Positions 1 to 7,945 of a stretch of DNA of 28,530 bases are shown piece by piece. Position 1 is the stretch's first letter. Each line of letters starts with the position of its first letter. Source of the stretch: JALOTE01 sp031422195 (GTDB taxonomy: Bacteria > Pseudomonadota > Alphaproteobacteria > Rhizobiales > Rhizobiaceae); assembly GCA_031422195.1 (NCBI GenBank), contig JANOPZ010000009.1:1-28530 (forward strand). The letters are read 5' to 3'. The position numbers and the translations under genes were made by a program. The notes under the pieces were generated by a model. It worked only from the letters and a program-made list of their open reading frames with translations. It made no database searches and was not told where the DNA came from.

Positions 1-23
1 AATGATATCGGCTTCTGAAACTT

Positions 24-917
24 TCATGGCCTGGGTGTAATCGCCAGCGTAGCTGAAGGAAAGAGCTTTGCACCAAACACATTGATGGCAAGCCCAATAA
101 ATACAATACCCGCGCCCCACAGGGTCAACATGCTCATACGCTCGCCAAAAACGATTGCCATTGATGAAAACCCGAAAATTGGAATGAGCAGTGCAAATGG
201 CGTCACCGTTGCAGCAGGATATTGGCGGAGCAGCCAGTTCCAAGCAGTAAATGCAAACACCGTTCCAAAATAGGCCATGAAAAATACAGCGCCAATTGCT
301 TTCATCGACGGTATTGTTGCCGGTATGGCAAAAGCTGTGCCCTCGATAACCATCGAAGCTAAAAACAGCGGAATGGGTGCCACTAAGCTACCCCAGATGA
401 TGAAGGCCAGCATATCTGGCGGGCGCGCGGTCTTGGCGATGATATTGGCCACACCCCAAAGCGCCGCTGCCAAGACCACCATCATAAAGGGAAGCAAAGG
501 CGTGGCTTCTTGAAATTTTGACCAGCCGGTGATGAAAATACCCAAAAGCGCGATGCCTGCACCGATATATTGGTGCAGCATTGGCCGCTCCCGGAACAGA
601 AAAGCTGCAAGGCCAATTGTAAAAAAAACCTGCAATTGGGCAACGAGTGACGTTAGCCCGCCCGGCATGCCCCAAGAAATGGCTGTAAAAACCAAGCCAA
701 ACATCAAAAAACCTTGCACTAGCCCAAAAGCCACCGGCCAATAAAATGCAACTTTCGGTGGCTTGATGAAAAAGATCAATGGCACAGCTGTGAGCAAAAA
801 CCGCCAGCCGGTGACCTGTAAAGGCGGAATTTCCAGAACCGCTAGTTTGATAGCAACGAAAGCAACGCCGTAAATAAAAGCAACGGCAATTGCGAGAAGG
901 ATGTGGCGAATAGGCAA
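24..917 (-). CDS. EamA/DMT-family permease
   Basis: This is a polytopic inner-membrane protein of the drug/metabolite transporter (EamA) type, probably exporting or importing a small metabolite that cannot be named from sequence. About ten hydrophobic segments run through the whole protein. The N-terminal half begins with a helix (AIAVAFIYGVAFVAIK) followed by PPLQVTGWRFLL, the usual first-repeat signature of the family. The second repeat carries GVANIIAKTA and a late FGERMSMLTLWGAGIVFIG segment typical of the last two helices. The frame stays open to 1049, but that extension starts at a TTG and is polar and cysteine-rich. A TTG at 917 gives about 297 residues, the normal EamA length, so I prefer it; no clear ribosome-binding site decides it. 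The gene is transcribed away from the fasciclin gene. The family call is firm; start and substrate are not. Confidence 0.8.
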   Translation of the reverse strand: MPIRHILLAIAVAFIYGVAFVAIKLAVLEIPPLQVTGWRFLLTAVPLIFFIKPPKVAFYWPVAFGLVQGFLMFGLVFTAISWGMPGGLTSLVAQLQVFFTIGLAAFLFRERPMLHQYIGAGIALLGIFITGWSKFQEATPLLPFMMVVLAAALWGVANIIAKTARPPDMLAFIIWGSLVAPIPLFLASMVIEGTAFAIPATIPSMKAIGAVFFMAYFGTVFAFTAWNWLLRQYPAATVTPFALLIPIFGFSSMAIVFGERMSMLTLWGAGIVFIGLAINVFGAKLFPSATLAITPRP

Positions 918-1286
918 AACCAGAAACTCTAAAAACAACTTGGAGGGTTTAATACGCCAATTTTTCAAACATCGCTTGTCACAGAGACATAATTGATGCC
1001 CCGAGGCTACTGAATGACCCCAGAATAAATTTATATCAACGAAAAGCAATGTTCAAATGTGTTGGGTTTGTGGCTGGCATTGCGGTTTTTGAGAACCACG
1101 TTTTAGAGAGGTTCAATTTCAACCAAGCAGAATGATAAAGCGCAGCCACATTTGATCGCCAGCGTTGAAAAACCGCGCACATATATCTCCGTAAAACTAC
1201 CTGAGACGCCGATAAATTCGACCCGGAACAGCGTTTCGATTGACCTTTACCTGTGCATTTGCACAACCAAATTATGGAGACTTATC
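918..1286. other. divergent intergenic region
   Basis: This gap of about 370 bases lies between the divergently transcribed EamA permease and the fasciclin gene and must hold both promoters. No convincing gene is seen. The clearest element is a perfect 6-2-6 inverted repeat, TGTGCA-TT-TGCACA, at 1252-1265, just upstream of the fasciclin ribosome-binding site (GGAGA, 1276-1280). A TTGACC at 1240-1245 could be a -35 box, but its -10 partner is poor and would overlap the palindrome. Confidence 0.4.
1252..1265. promoter_or_regulatory. 14-bp palindrome upstream of the fasciclin gene
   Basis: The sequence TGTGCATTTGCACA is a perfect inverted repeat with a two-base centre. It lies 21 bases before the ATG at 1287, between a possible -35 box (TTGACC, 1240-1245) and the ribosome-binding site. 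The position fits an operator for a dimeric regulator. No regulator gene lies next to it, so its role is inferred only from symmetry and position. Confidence 0.3.
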
Positions 1287-1772
1287 ATGCGTTTAATCCG
1301 TTCAATCGCGCTGGCCGCGACTGTTGCATTCGGCTCATCCAGCGTCGCTTTCGCAGCCGACAAAGACATCGTTGATACCGCAGTTGGCGCGGGCACATTC
1401 ACCACGCTGGTTGCTGCCGTGACTGCTGCCGGTCTTGTTGAGACGCTGAAAGGCCCCGGCCCATTCACCGTGTTTGCACCAACCGACGAAGCCTTCAAGG
1501 CCCTTGGTACAACTGTTGACGATTTGTTGAAGCCAGAAAACAAAGACAAATTGGTAGCAATTTTGACCTACCATGTTGTTCCCGGCAAAGTTATGGCCGC
1601 CGATCTGAAAGATGGCATGGAAGCCGCGACTGTTAACGGCGAAACCGTAATGATTGACCTCGACAATGGTGCGATGGTTGATGATGCGAAAGTTGTTACA
1701 GCCGATATCGAAGCCACAAACGGCGTGATCCACGTTATCGACAAAGTAATTTTGCCAGATACAGCCAAGTAA
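1287..1772 (+). CDS. secreted fasciclin-domain protein
   Basis: This encodes a 161-residue exported protein with one fasciclin (FAS1) domain, an adhesion-type fold found in small secreted bacterial proteins. Residues 1-23 form a typical signal peptide (MRLIRSIALAATVAFGSSSVAFA, cut into two parts here as basic start MRLIR and an AFA cleavage site before ADKD). The mature part is one FAS1 domain with the H1 box GPFTVFAPTDEAF near residue 70 and the H2 box GVIHVIDKVILP near the C-terminus. The frame is open upstream to 1152, but the ATG at 1287 is preceded by GGAGA and starts the signal peptide, so it is the start. The gene stands alone and ends in a strong terminator. Proteins of this size and layout are common in alphaproteobacteria, often as stress- or surface-related proteins; the precise role is unknown. 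Confidence 0.9.
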   Translation: MRLIRSIALAATVAFGSSSVAFAADKDIVDTAVGAGTFTTLVAAVTAAGLVETLKGPGPFTVFAPTDEAFKALGTTVDDLLKPENKDKLVAILTYHVVPGKVMAADLKDGMEAATVNGETVMIDLDNGAMVDDAKVVTADIEATNGVIHVIDKVILPDTAK

Positions 1773-1795
1773 TCTGCCAGAAATTGTTTGAAAAG

Positions 1796-1823
1796 AGCCG
1801 GGTGGAAACGCCCGGCTTTTTTT
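1796..1823. terminator. bidirectional terminator between fasciclin gene and nadK
   Basis: A perfect 7-bp stem AGCCGGG/CCCGGCT with an 8-base loop is followed on the plus strand by a run of eight T. On the minus strand the same stem is followed by CTTTTC, so it can also end the nadK transcript, whose stop codon lies only a few bases away at 1829-1831. The two genes converge on it. Confidence 0.85.
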
Positions 1824-1828
1824 ATTGC

Positions 1829-2587
1829 TTACCCTCGAAACTGCTCACTTAATATGCGCTCTTCCCATGAATGGGCTTCGTCAAACAAAATTCGGGCGGA
1901 GATGCTTTGAAGTTGAACGATTTCAACCCGCCGCACTGATTTAACCTCGGTGTGGTCGGCTACGGCATTAACGGGCCGCTTTTCAGACTCCATTGCGTCA
2001 AAAATAACGCGGGATTTGCTGGGTAATAGTGCTCCGCGCCAGCGGCGAGGCCGGAAGGCGCTGACTGGCGTGAGTGCTAATAATGGCGCATCGACGGGCA
2101 AAATAGGGCCATGGGCGGAAAGATTATAAGCGGTTGAGCCAATCGGTGTTGCGACCATGACACCATCGCAAACCAGCTCATCAAGCCGCACTTTCGAATC
2201 AATTGTCACGCGCAATTTGGCTGCCTGATAAGACTGGCGCAATAACGATACTTCGTTGAAGGCCATTGCTTTCCAGACTTTGCCATCAGCGTCAACTGCC
2301 GTCATTTCGAGTGGTCGGATGGTTTCAGGCAACGCAGCTTTGATACGGGCTTCAAGATCATCAATATGAAATGCATTCATCATAAAGCCAACCGAGCCGC
2401 GGTTCATGCCATATATGGGAATGCCGGATTTAAGTGACCGATGCAGCATTTGCAGCATATGGCCATCACCGCCAAGCGCAACCAATACATCGGCTTCCGG
2501 TTCAGCTACATTTCCATAGCGGGCGCTCAATTGTTTCGCTGCACTGCGGGCGCGGGGCGTTTCAGAGGGAATGAAGGCCAGTTTCAT
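1829..2587 (-). CDS. nadK: NAD kinase
   Basis: NAD kinase phosphorylates NAD+ to NADP+ in the cytoplasm, using ATP or polyphosphate. The 252-residue protein has the family's defining motifs: GGDG at residues 39-42, inside VALGGDGHMLQ; NRGSVGFM at 62-69; and the NAD-binding stretch DGVMVATPIGSTAYN at about 141-155, followed by SAHGP. The length matches the compact alphaproteobacterial NadK. The start is the ATG at 2587, which lies only 12 bases after the stop of the upstream hlyD-like gene, so nadK is probably cotranscribed with the type I secretion genes, which is an unusual partner for this essential gene. It may also have its own promoter inside the adaptor gene. Its 3' end abuts the bidirectional terminator at 1796-1823. 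Confidence 0.95.
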   Translation of the reverse strand: MKLAFIPSETPRARSAAKQLSARYGNVAEPEADVLVALGGDGHMLQMLHRSLKSGIPIYGMNRGSVGFMMNAFHIDDLEARIKAALPETIRPLEMTAVDADGKVWKAMAFNEVSLLRQSYQAAKLRVTIDSKVRLDELVCDGVMVATPIGSTAYNLSAHGPILPVDAPLLALTPVSAFRPRRWRGALLPSKSRVIFDAMESEKRPVNAVADHTEVKSVRRVEIVQLQSISARILFDEAHSWEERILSEQFRG

Positions 2588-2599
2588 AATTCGTCACAA

Positions 2600-3913
2600 T
2601 CACTCTTCGCGGAACGCATAATCAATATAATCGGTGAAGGGTTTTACCATGAAAGACAAAGGAGAGCGGGCATCTGTTTGAATGAAAGTTTCAACAGGCA
2701 TGCCTGGAATGAGCGTTTTATTGCCAAGCTTTTCAATTGCCCCCGGTTTTAATATGACTTCAGCCGTGTAGTATGATTGGCCGGTGTTGGGGTCTGACAA
2801 AACGTCGGCAGATATATACTTCAACTCACCCTCAAGTTCAGGTGTGGTATGGGAGTTGAAACTTGGGAAGCGTACGATCGCAGGTTCGCCAATGACGAGC
2901 CTGTCAACTTGGGTTGGCTCTACCCGCACGCTGAAAACCAGTTTGGCATCATCGGGAATAATTGCTGCAATCTCACCACCCGCTTGCACCACACCCCCAA
3001 TCGTGAAGACCTTCATGCCATAAACAACACCATCCATCGGCGCAATTAAACTGAGACGCTTAATTTGGGTTTCAATGACTGTGAGGCGCTCACGACTTTC
3101 GGCTTCTTTGGGTTGTAGTGTGCGCAGTTCGCCTTGGGCCTGCTCGCTCCAGTTGAGAAAGTAACGTATTTTTTCAATTTCATAACCGGCAATTGAACTG
3201 CGGGCTTCCGCAATTCCGGCTTCGAGTTCACCAATTTGCCCTAAGAGCCGGGCGGCTTCGCGGCGAAGCGATGAAACGCGGTTGATCTCAATCAATTTCT
3301 TTTTGAGCAAACTTTCAGCGCCTGCCAGTTCATCATTGATCAGTTTCAGTTGGGTTTGATTGGCTTGCAACTGACGCAAACGCCCGACGATGACCGATTC
3401 TGTTTGGGCTTTGCGCTCAACCAATTGTTTCGATGTTTGAAACACACCATCGCGGCGGGTTTCGTATAAAGTTCGTTCATCGTTCAAAACAGATTGCAGG
3501 CTTGCTTCGGCTTTTGCCTGTACCAAAAGACTTTCCCGAAAAGCCAAATTATCCTTGGTCAATACTTCAGTGCTTAACCGGTCAAGCCGTGCTTGCGCTT
3601 CAAACACCGCACGCGTGAGGAGCGCGGCCTGTGCTTTAAGTTCTGTATCATCGAGCCGGATAATGGTGTCACCAGCCTTGACGCGCTGACCGTCACGCAC
3701 CGCAATTTCTGCAACAACGCCGCCGAACAGATGTTGAATTTGTTGGCGACGCTCTGCTACTTGAATGAGGCCAGCTGCCACGACTGCACCATTGATTTCA
3801 GTAACGGCCGCCCAAGCACCAAATGCACCAACGCCCAGCAAGGTTGCGACTGTGCCAATTAAAATATGTTTGCGGGCTGACCACATGCCTTTGTTGTCGA
3901 TTGGGTTTACCAT
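2600..3913 (-). CDS. HlyD-family type I secretion adaptor
   Basis: This is the membrane-fusion (adaptor) subunit of a type I secretion system, linking the inner-membrane ABC exporter to an outer-membrane TolC-like channel. With the ATG at 3913 it is 437 residues. It has a short cytoplasmic N-terminus, one membrane helix at about 16-37, a beta/lipoyl part with the sequence HLFGGVVAEIAVRDGQRV near residue 61, a long coiled-coil region at about 95-285, and a C-terminal beta-barrel with the usual GMPVETFIQT motif. The C-terminal half matches PrtE/HlyD-type adaptors. The frame can be extended to a TTG at 3949, but this would overlap the upstream gene; the ATG at 3913 lies four bases after that gene's stop. 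No TolC-like gene or exported substrate gene is seen in the window. Confidence 0.9.
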   Translation of the reverse strand: MVNPIDNKGMWSARKHILIGTVATLLGVGAFGAWAAVTEINGAVVAAGLIQVAERRQQIQHLFGGVVAEIAVRDGQRVKAGDTIIRLDDTELKAQAALLTRAVFEAQARLDRLSTEVLTKDNLAFRESLLVQAKAEASLQSVLNDERTLYETRRDGVFQTSKQLVERKAQTESVIVGRLRQLQANQTQLKLINDELAGAESLLKKKLIEINRVSSLRREAARLLGQIGELEAGIAEARSSIAGYEIEKIRYFLNWSEQAQGELRTLQPKEAESRERLTVIETQIKRLSLIAPMDGVVYGMKVFTIGGVVQAGGEIAAIIPDDAKLVFSVRVEPTQVDRLVIGEPAIVRFPSFNSHTTPELEGELKYISADVLSDPNTGQSYYTAEVILKPGAIEKLGNKTLIPGMPVETFIQTDARSPLSFMVKPFTDYIDYAFREE

Positions 3914-3917
3914 CGCT

Positions 3918-5675
3918 TTAAGCCGTTCCGCGCGTGGGTACTGTGACAAGCGAAGCCGGGCTTTTTAGCACGCGCTGAAGCACTTCATCACGCGGGCCAA
4001 AGGCGCGTTGGCGGCCATTTTCAAGCATGAGAACTTTATCACATTCTGCCAAAGCGGAAGGGCGGTGCGACATAATCAAAACGCTTTGCCCTGCACGTTT
4101 TGCATGGGCGATTGCTTGGTTAAGCGCTTGTGTGCCGGGATCATCAAGGCTGGAGTTGGGTTCGTCGAGAATTAACACGACAGGATCACCGTAAAACGCT
4201 CGTGCAAGCCCAATGCGCTGGCGCTGACCGCCAGAGAGCTTGCTGCCATTTTCCATAACGATTGTATCATACCCCTGAGGCAAGCCAAGAATGAGATCGT
4301 GGGCGCCGCTCGCTTTAGCAGCCTTCACAACATCTTCGGGCTTGGCTTCAGGATCAAAACGGGCGATATTTTCGTGCACTGTGCCGGGAAATAAAATGAC
4401 GTCTTGCGGCAAATAACCAAGAAGGCTGCCCAAGCGATCACGATCATAATGGGTAAGGTCTGCACCTCCAAGCCGCACAGAGCCGTGTATCGCTGGCCAA
4501 AGGCCAACCAGAGCGCGTGCCAAGCTGGATTTGCCGGATGCACTTGGCCCCACAACGGCGATTGCTTCGCCGGGCAGCACTTCAAAATTGAGCCCTTGAA
4601 TGGTTGGCACTTTTTCGCCCGTGGGAACAACGGCTAGGTTTTGTACGCTGAGATTTGATGACGGCCGGGGCAGTGGCATTGGCTTGGTTCTGACAGGCAC
4701 AGCAACCAGAAGCTTTTCGAGTGTGCGCCATGCAAGGCTTGCACGTTGCATTTGGCTCCATTGGCCCACAGATTGCTCAATGGGCGCAAGCGCGCGGCCA
4801 AGCAAAATGGAGCCGGCGATCATAGCGCCTGCCGTCAACTGGCCTTGCAACACCAGCCAAGCACCAAGCGCTAAAATGCCGGACTGCAAAAACATGCGAA
4901 AGGCTTTTGTTGTTGCAGAAATACCGCCGCCAGAGTCGGCCGCCTTCATCAGCGCCAATAGCGATTCTTTGCGGGCCTTGTTCCAAAGTGCCACCAAAGG
5001 AACTGTCATTCCAAGGCCGCGTACGGTTTCAACCTGCTTTCGGGTAATTTCAGTGCGGCTTTCGGCTTCGGCGGCGGTTTTTACCGCTTCTTCCTGCGAA
5101 GGTTTTGTCGCAATCTGGTTCCAAATTGCAAGAATGACCAAAAGAACCGCGCCGCCAATGGCAAACCAGCCCATCAGCGGGTGAAAGATGAACAGCAGCA
5201 TTATAAAAAACGGCGCCCACGGCAAATCAAATAACGCGCCCGGTAACGGCGAAGCCAGTAAACCTTGAATGGCAGACAGATCACGTAAACCAGAGGCAGG
5301 GCGGTCACGGAATGCAGGAAGTTCGGCTTGGCATAATACCGCATCGAAGACGCGACCATCAAGTTTGTCTTGAAACCCTGCGCCAACACGCGCCAATATT
5401 CGACTGCGTATATGATCAAGAAAACCCATCAAACCATAGAGAAAAGTCACGATGATCAGCAAAACCAGCAAAGTGGCTGACGAGCGGCTCGCGAGCACGC
5501 GGTCATAAATCTGCAACATAAACAGCGGGCCGGTCAGCATTAAAATATTCACGACCGCGCTGAAAAGGCCAACTGCAACCAACGCGCCTTTATGTTCGCC
5601 AATAGCTGCGCGAAGCTCACTTTTAGGTTTATTCATTGCGTTTGCTCTGACCCGCCGTTTGCTGACCTTAAACAT
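3918..5675 (-). CDS. type I secretion permease/ATPase (PrtD/HlyB type)
   Basis: This is the inner-membrane ABC exporter of a type I secretion system, which drives one-step export of a C-terminal-signal protein by ATP hydrolysis. The N-terminal half holds the transmembrane domain, beginning with GPLFMLQIYDRVL, a hallmark of PrtD-type exporters. The C-terminal half is a complete nucleotide-binding domain: Walker A GPSASGKSS (about residue 375), signature LSGGQRQR (about 480), Walker B VVLILDEPNSSLDDPG and the H-loop MSHRP. There is no C39 peptidase domain, so this is not a bacteriocin exporter. The longest form, 585 residues, starts at 5675. An inner ATG at 5636 gives 572 residues starting MNKPKSELRAAI, which looks at least as good for this family; no ribosome-binding site settles it. 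It heads the operon with the HlyD-type adaptor and nadK. Confidence 0.92.
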   Translation of the reverse strand: MFKVSKRRVRANAMNKPKSELRAAIGEHKGALVAVGLFSAVVNILMLTGPLFMLQIYDRVLASRSSATLLVLLIIVTFLYGLMGFLDHIRSRILARVGAGFQDKLDGRVFDAVLCQAELPAFRDRPASGLRDLSAIQGLLASPLPGALFDLPWAPFFIMLLFIFHPLMGWFAIGGAVLLVILAIWNQIATKPSQEEAVKTAAEAESRTEITRKQVETVRGLGMTVPLVALWNKARKESLLALMKAADSGGGISATTKAFRMFLQSGILALGAWLVLQGQLTAGAMIAGSILLGRALAPIEQSVGQWSQMQRASLAWRTLEKLLVAVPVRTKPMPLPRPSSNLSVQNLAVVPTGEKVPTIQGLNFEVLPGEAIAVVGPSASGKSSLARALVGLWPAIHGSVRLGGADLTHYDRDRLGSLLGYLPQDVILFPGTVHENIARFDPEAKPEDVVKAAKASGAHDLILGLPQGYDTIVMENGSKLSGGQRQRIGLARAFYGDPVVLILDEPNSSLDDPGTQALNQAIAHAKRAGQSVLIMSHRPSALAECDKVLMLENGRQRAFGPRDEVLQRVLKSPASLVTVPTRGTA

Positions 5676-5882
5676 AGCACAGTGGAGTTAAATCAAAATG
5701 ATAGAGTTGGTTTCAAGCAACGCAAGATAAAAACGCGGGCTTGAATTGCGGTAAAATTGAAAATGCTGCCCCAACATTTTGGATTGTGGCTTCAACGTTT
5801 CGAAAAATCACGCATAGTTTTTTGAAGTTTGCTGTTTTTTGGCTTTACCACGGCACAATTTATCAGTATCGCACCAATCATT

Positions 5883-5958
5883 GCCCTTGTAGCTCAGCTG
5901 GTAGAGCAGCGGTTTTGTAAACCGAAGGTCGCGGGTTCGATTCCTGCCGGGGGCACCA
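5883..5958 (+). tRNA. tRNA-Thr (anticodon TGT)
   Basis: This is a 76-base cloverleaf with CCA encoded. The acceptor stem pairs GCCCTTG with CGGGGGC, including two G-T pairs. The D stem is GCTC/GAGC and the T arm is GCGGG-TTCGATT-CCTGC. The anticodon loop TTTGTAA gives TGT at 5916-5918. The top anticodon-stem pair is a G-A mismatch, which leaves four good pairs. It lies between the type I secretion group and the rlmB group and converges with the latter. Confidence 0.95.
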
Positions 5959-5972
5959 TCATCGTACGAATG

Positions 5973-6695
5973 TTAAATTGCGTGTTTGAGAAGCCTTTCA
6001 TAGTGGGGCCGGGCATCATCAGCTATTTTCTGTAGATGGGTGGGTAACACCGGTAAGGGTTTTTCTTCAGCCGCTGCAAAGCCGGTCGATTTTTCGACCG
6101 CATTATACCAATGTTTGGCCCAGATACCGTCACTGGCATGGATACCCGCAGGCCAATGCAGCATATTTCTTGTCCAAGAAATGCCGATGGCCTTGCATAG
6201 CTTTTCAAGCGTCTCAGCCGGTGCCCGGGTTACATCAGATGAGTTGACAACGATCGGCGTCACGCCTGAAGCTTGCGCAATACGGTCAAACAGTTGCGCT
6301 TGCGCCACAAAACCAATGTCGTGGAGCGAAACATTTTCCCATTTTTCAGTGTAGCTGGCTAAAACGCGTTCAGGTGCGCGCAGCAAAAACACATTTACCG
6401 CACCGTCCATGAACGAAAGATCAAAATCTGGAATCATGTGATGGGTCATGTGCTTTTGGTAAAAATTCCCTGAACCATCAGCGGCTGGTGCAGCACAGGC
6501 AGCCGTTACTTTTGCCGGGTCTGTTTCATGGGCGTTGATAATTTCAGCCCGCATCGGGTGATCAAGGCCGGTTGCCGCTAAATAGGGGGCATAAAATGGC
6601 TCATCCCAAACGGCGCAATCGCCGCGCGCACCGAAAGCACGCATCATTGCAGTGGAGAGATTGCGCGGGCCGGACCACATCAAAATATTTGTCAT
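5973..6695 (-). CDS. sulfotransferase-like P-loop protein
   Basis: This 240-residue cytoplasmic protein belongs to the sulfotransferase-like P-loop superfamily. It opens with ILMWSGPRNLSTAMMRAFG: the segment SGPRNLST at residues 8-15 fits the 5' phosphosulfate (PAPS)-binding loop of sulfotransferases, followed by the WDEPFYAPYL segment conserved in this small bacterial subgroup. A later stretch VFLLRAPERVLASY corresponds to the second PAPS-binding motif (R and S for the 3' phosphate). Members of this subgroup are often mislabelled in databases as branched-chain aminotransferase-like; nothing here supports that activity. The start at 6695 lies nine bases after the rlmB stop, so the two are cotranscribed. 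The acceptor substrate is unknown. Confidence 0.72.
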   Translation of the reverse strand: MTNILMWSGPRNLSTAMMRAFGARGDCAVWDEPFYAPYLAATGLDHPMRAEIINAHETDPAKVTAACAAPAADGSGNFYQKHMTHHMIPDFDLSFMDGAVNVFLLRAPERVLASYTEKWENVSLHDIGFVAQAQLFDRIAQASGVTPIVVNSSDVTRAPAETLEKLCKAIGISWTRNMLHWPAGIHASDGIWAKHWYNAVEKSTGFAAAEEKPLPVLPTHLQKIADDARPHYERLLKHAI

Positions 6696-6704
6696 ATTAA
6701 AACC

Positions 6705-7610
6705 TCAGCCCACATGTTTTCTTGCCAGATAAAGAGCAATGGCCCCGGCATTTGACACATTGAGCGAGCGGATAGCGCCCGGCATGTCCAATCGCGCCAA
6801 ATTTGTGATGATGCTGCGGGTTTTTTGGCGCAGACCTTTGCCTTCGGCACCCAGCACCAAGGCAACAGGCTTGCCGGTAAATGTGTTCTCCAGAATATCA
6901 GCGCCTTCAGAATCGAGGCCAACCGTTTGATACCCTTGATCATTCAGTGCCTCGATAGCTTCACCAAGGTTGCGCACTGTGATGTGCTCAATATGTTCTA
7001 ACGCGCCTGAGGCTGCTTTGGCCATTACGCCGGTTTCATCGGGTGAGTGGCGCATGGTGGTGATGAAGACCTTGACGTTAAAGGCGACTGCCGACCGCAT
7101 CAAAGCGCCAACATTGTGCGGGTCGGTGACTTGATCGAGCACCAATACTAACGATTCGCCGTTGAGCGCTTTTAAGGGACGGGTTTTGAGAACAGCACAA
7201 TCAAGGACTGCGCCTTGGTGCACAGCATCTTTGCCGACCAGTTCGTCCAATGATCGCGGCTCTACCACTTCAATAGTGAAGGGCATTTTTGTGGGGTCTG
7301 CGATTTCCAACCTGATCAGAGCATTCAGCGTCGCGCGCAGTTTAATCTTTTTTCGCTTCGGGTTATCGAGCGCGGCGCGCACAACGTGAATCCCATAGAG
7401 CCGCACTTCGCCGTCGGGCAGGCCGTTGTTTTCATCGGGGGCGCGACCCGCCTTGCCGGATGGTTTGCCGGCGTTTTTGCCAAAGCGCTTAATCCACACT
7501 TTAGCTTCGCCGGGTTTTCCTTGCGGAACCGCCGCTGCCATAGGGCGCGGATTTTTGCGAGGGTGTTCTTTTACGTCTTTATATTCGGTGCGTTGGCGTG
7601 GTTTATCCAT
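6705..7610 (-). CDS. rlmB: 23S rRNA 2'-O-ribose methyltransferase RlmB (TrmH/SpoU family)
   Basis: RlmB methylates the 2'-OH of a conserved guanosine in 23S rRNA (G2251 in E. coli) using S-adenosylmethionine. The 301-residue protein begins with a basic, proline-rich, low-complexity tail (residues 1-65) common in alphaproteobacterial forms. It then has the RNA-binding substrate domain starting LYGIHVVRAAL (71-81) and the SPOUT knot domain with the three SpoU motifs: NVGALMRSA (166-174), LVLGAEGKGLR (251-261) and IRSLNVSNAGAIALY (280-294). The frame extends to a TTG at 7625, but the ATG at 7610 gives the natural start MDKPRQRTEY. It leads a two-gene operon with the sulfotransferase-like gene. 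Because the call rests on family membership, a tRNA-directed TrmH role cannot be fully excluded. Confidence 0.9.
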   Translation of the reverse strand: MDKPRQRTEYKDVKEHPRKNPRPMAAAVPQGKPGEAKVWIKRFGKNAGKPSGKAGRAPDENNGLPDGEVRLYGIHVVRAALDNPKRKKIKLRATLNALIRLEIADPTKMPFTIEVVEPRSLDELVGKDAVHQGAVLDCAVLKTRPLKALNGESLVLVLDQVTDPHNVGALMRSAVAFNVKVFITTMRHSPDETGVMAKAASGALEHIEHITVRNLGEAIEALNDQGYQTVGLDSEGADILENTFTGKPVALVLGAEGKGLRQKTRSIITNLARLDMPGAIRSLNVSNAGAIALYLARKHVG

Positions 7611-7686
7611 GAGGCAAAAGTCCAAACAATATTCAACTCAAAGACTGTTGCCGCATAAATAGTCTGCAATCAATCAATAAGCTGAA

Positions 7687-7715
7687 TTGACACAGACAAG
7701 CCTTGTCGCCATAAG
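7687..7715 (+). promoter_or_regulatory. promoter of the tRNA-Tyr/tRNA-Gly unit with an internal palindrome
   Basis: A consensus -35 box TTGACA (7687-7692) and a -10 box CATAAG (7710-7715) are separated by 17 bases, about 47 bases before tRNA-Tyr. The spacer contains a perfect 6-1-6 inverted repeat, GACAAG-C-CTTGTC (7695-7707), in the position of an operator. The promoter call rests on the two boxes and spacing; binding of a regulator is inferred. Confidence 0.5.
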
Positions 7716-7762
7716 CGCCTCGCACCACCGGAAACCTTTTTTCCAGTGTACGCAGCGATTGG

Positions 7763-7847
7763 GGAAGAGTGCCCGAGTGGCTAAAGGGGGCGGACTGTAA
7801 ATCCGCTGGCTGAGCCTACGTTGGTTCGAATCCAACCTCTTCCACCA
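7763..7847 (+). tRNA. tRNA-Tyr (anticodon GTA)
   Basis: This 85-base tRNA has the long variable arm of class II tRNAs and encodes CCA. The acceptor stem is GGAAGAG/CTCTTCC. The anticodon stem CGGA/TCCG carries the loop CTGTAAA with GTA at 7797-7799. The T arm is GTTGG-TTCGAAT-CCAAC. It is followed 20 bases later by tRNA-Gly(TCC) and is probably cotranscribed with it from the promoter at 7687-7715. Confidence 0.97.
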
Positions 7848-7867
7848 TTCCGCTGTGCGTTTGGTAA

Positions 7868-7941
7868 GCGGGCGTTGTGTAATGGTAAGACCCTAGCCTT
7901 CCAAGCTAGAGACGCGGGTTCGATTCCCGCCGCCCGCTCCA
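7868..7941 (+). tRNA. tRNA-Gly (anticodon TCC)
   Basis: This is a 74-base tRNA with CCA encoded. The acceptor stem GCGGGCG/CGCCCGC is perfect, the anticodon stem CTAGC/GCTAG is perfect and its loop CTTCCAA gives TCC at 7900-7902. The T arm GCGGG-TTCGATT-CCCGC is identical to that of the second tRNA-Gly at 10972. The D stem has one G-G mismatch. The last 28 bases (7914-7941) recur with one mismatch at the end of that second tRNA. Confidence 0.95.
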
Positions 7942-7945
7942 AGGC

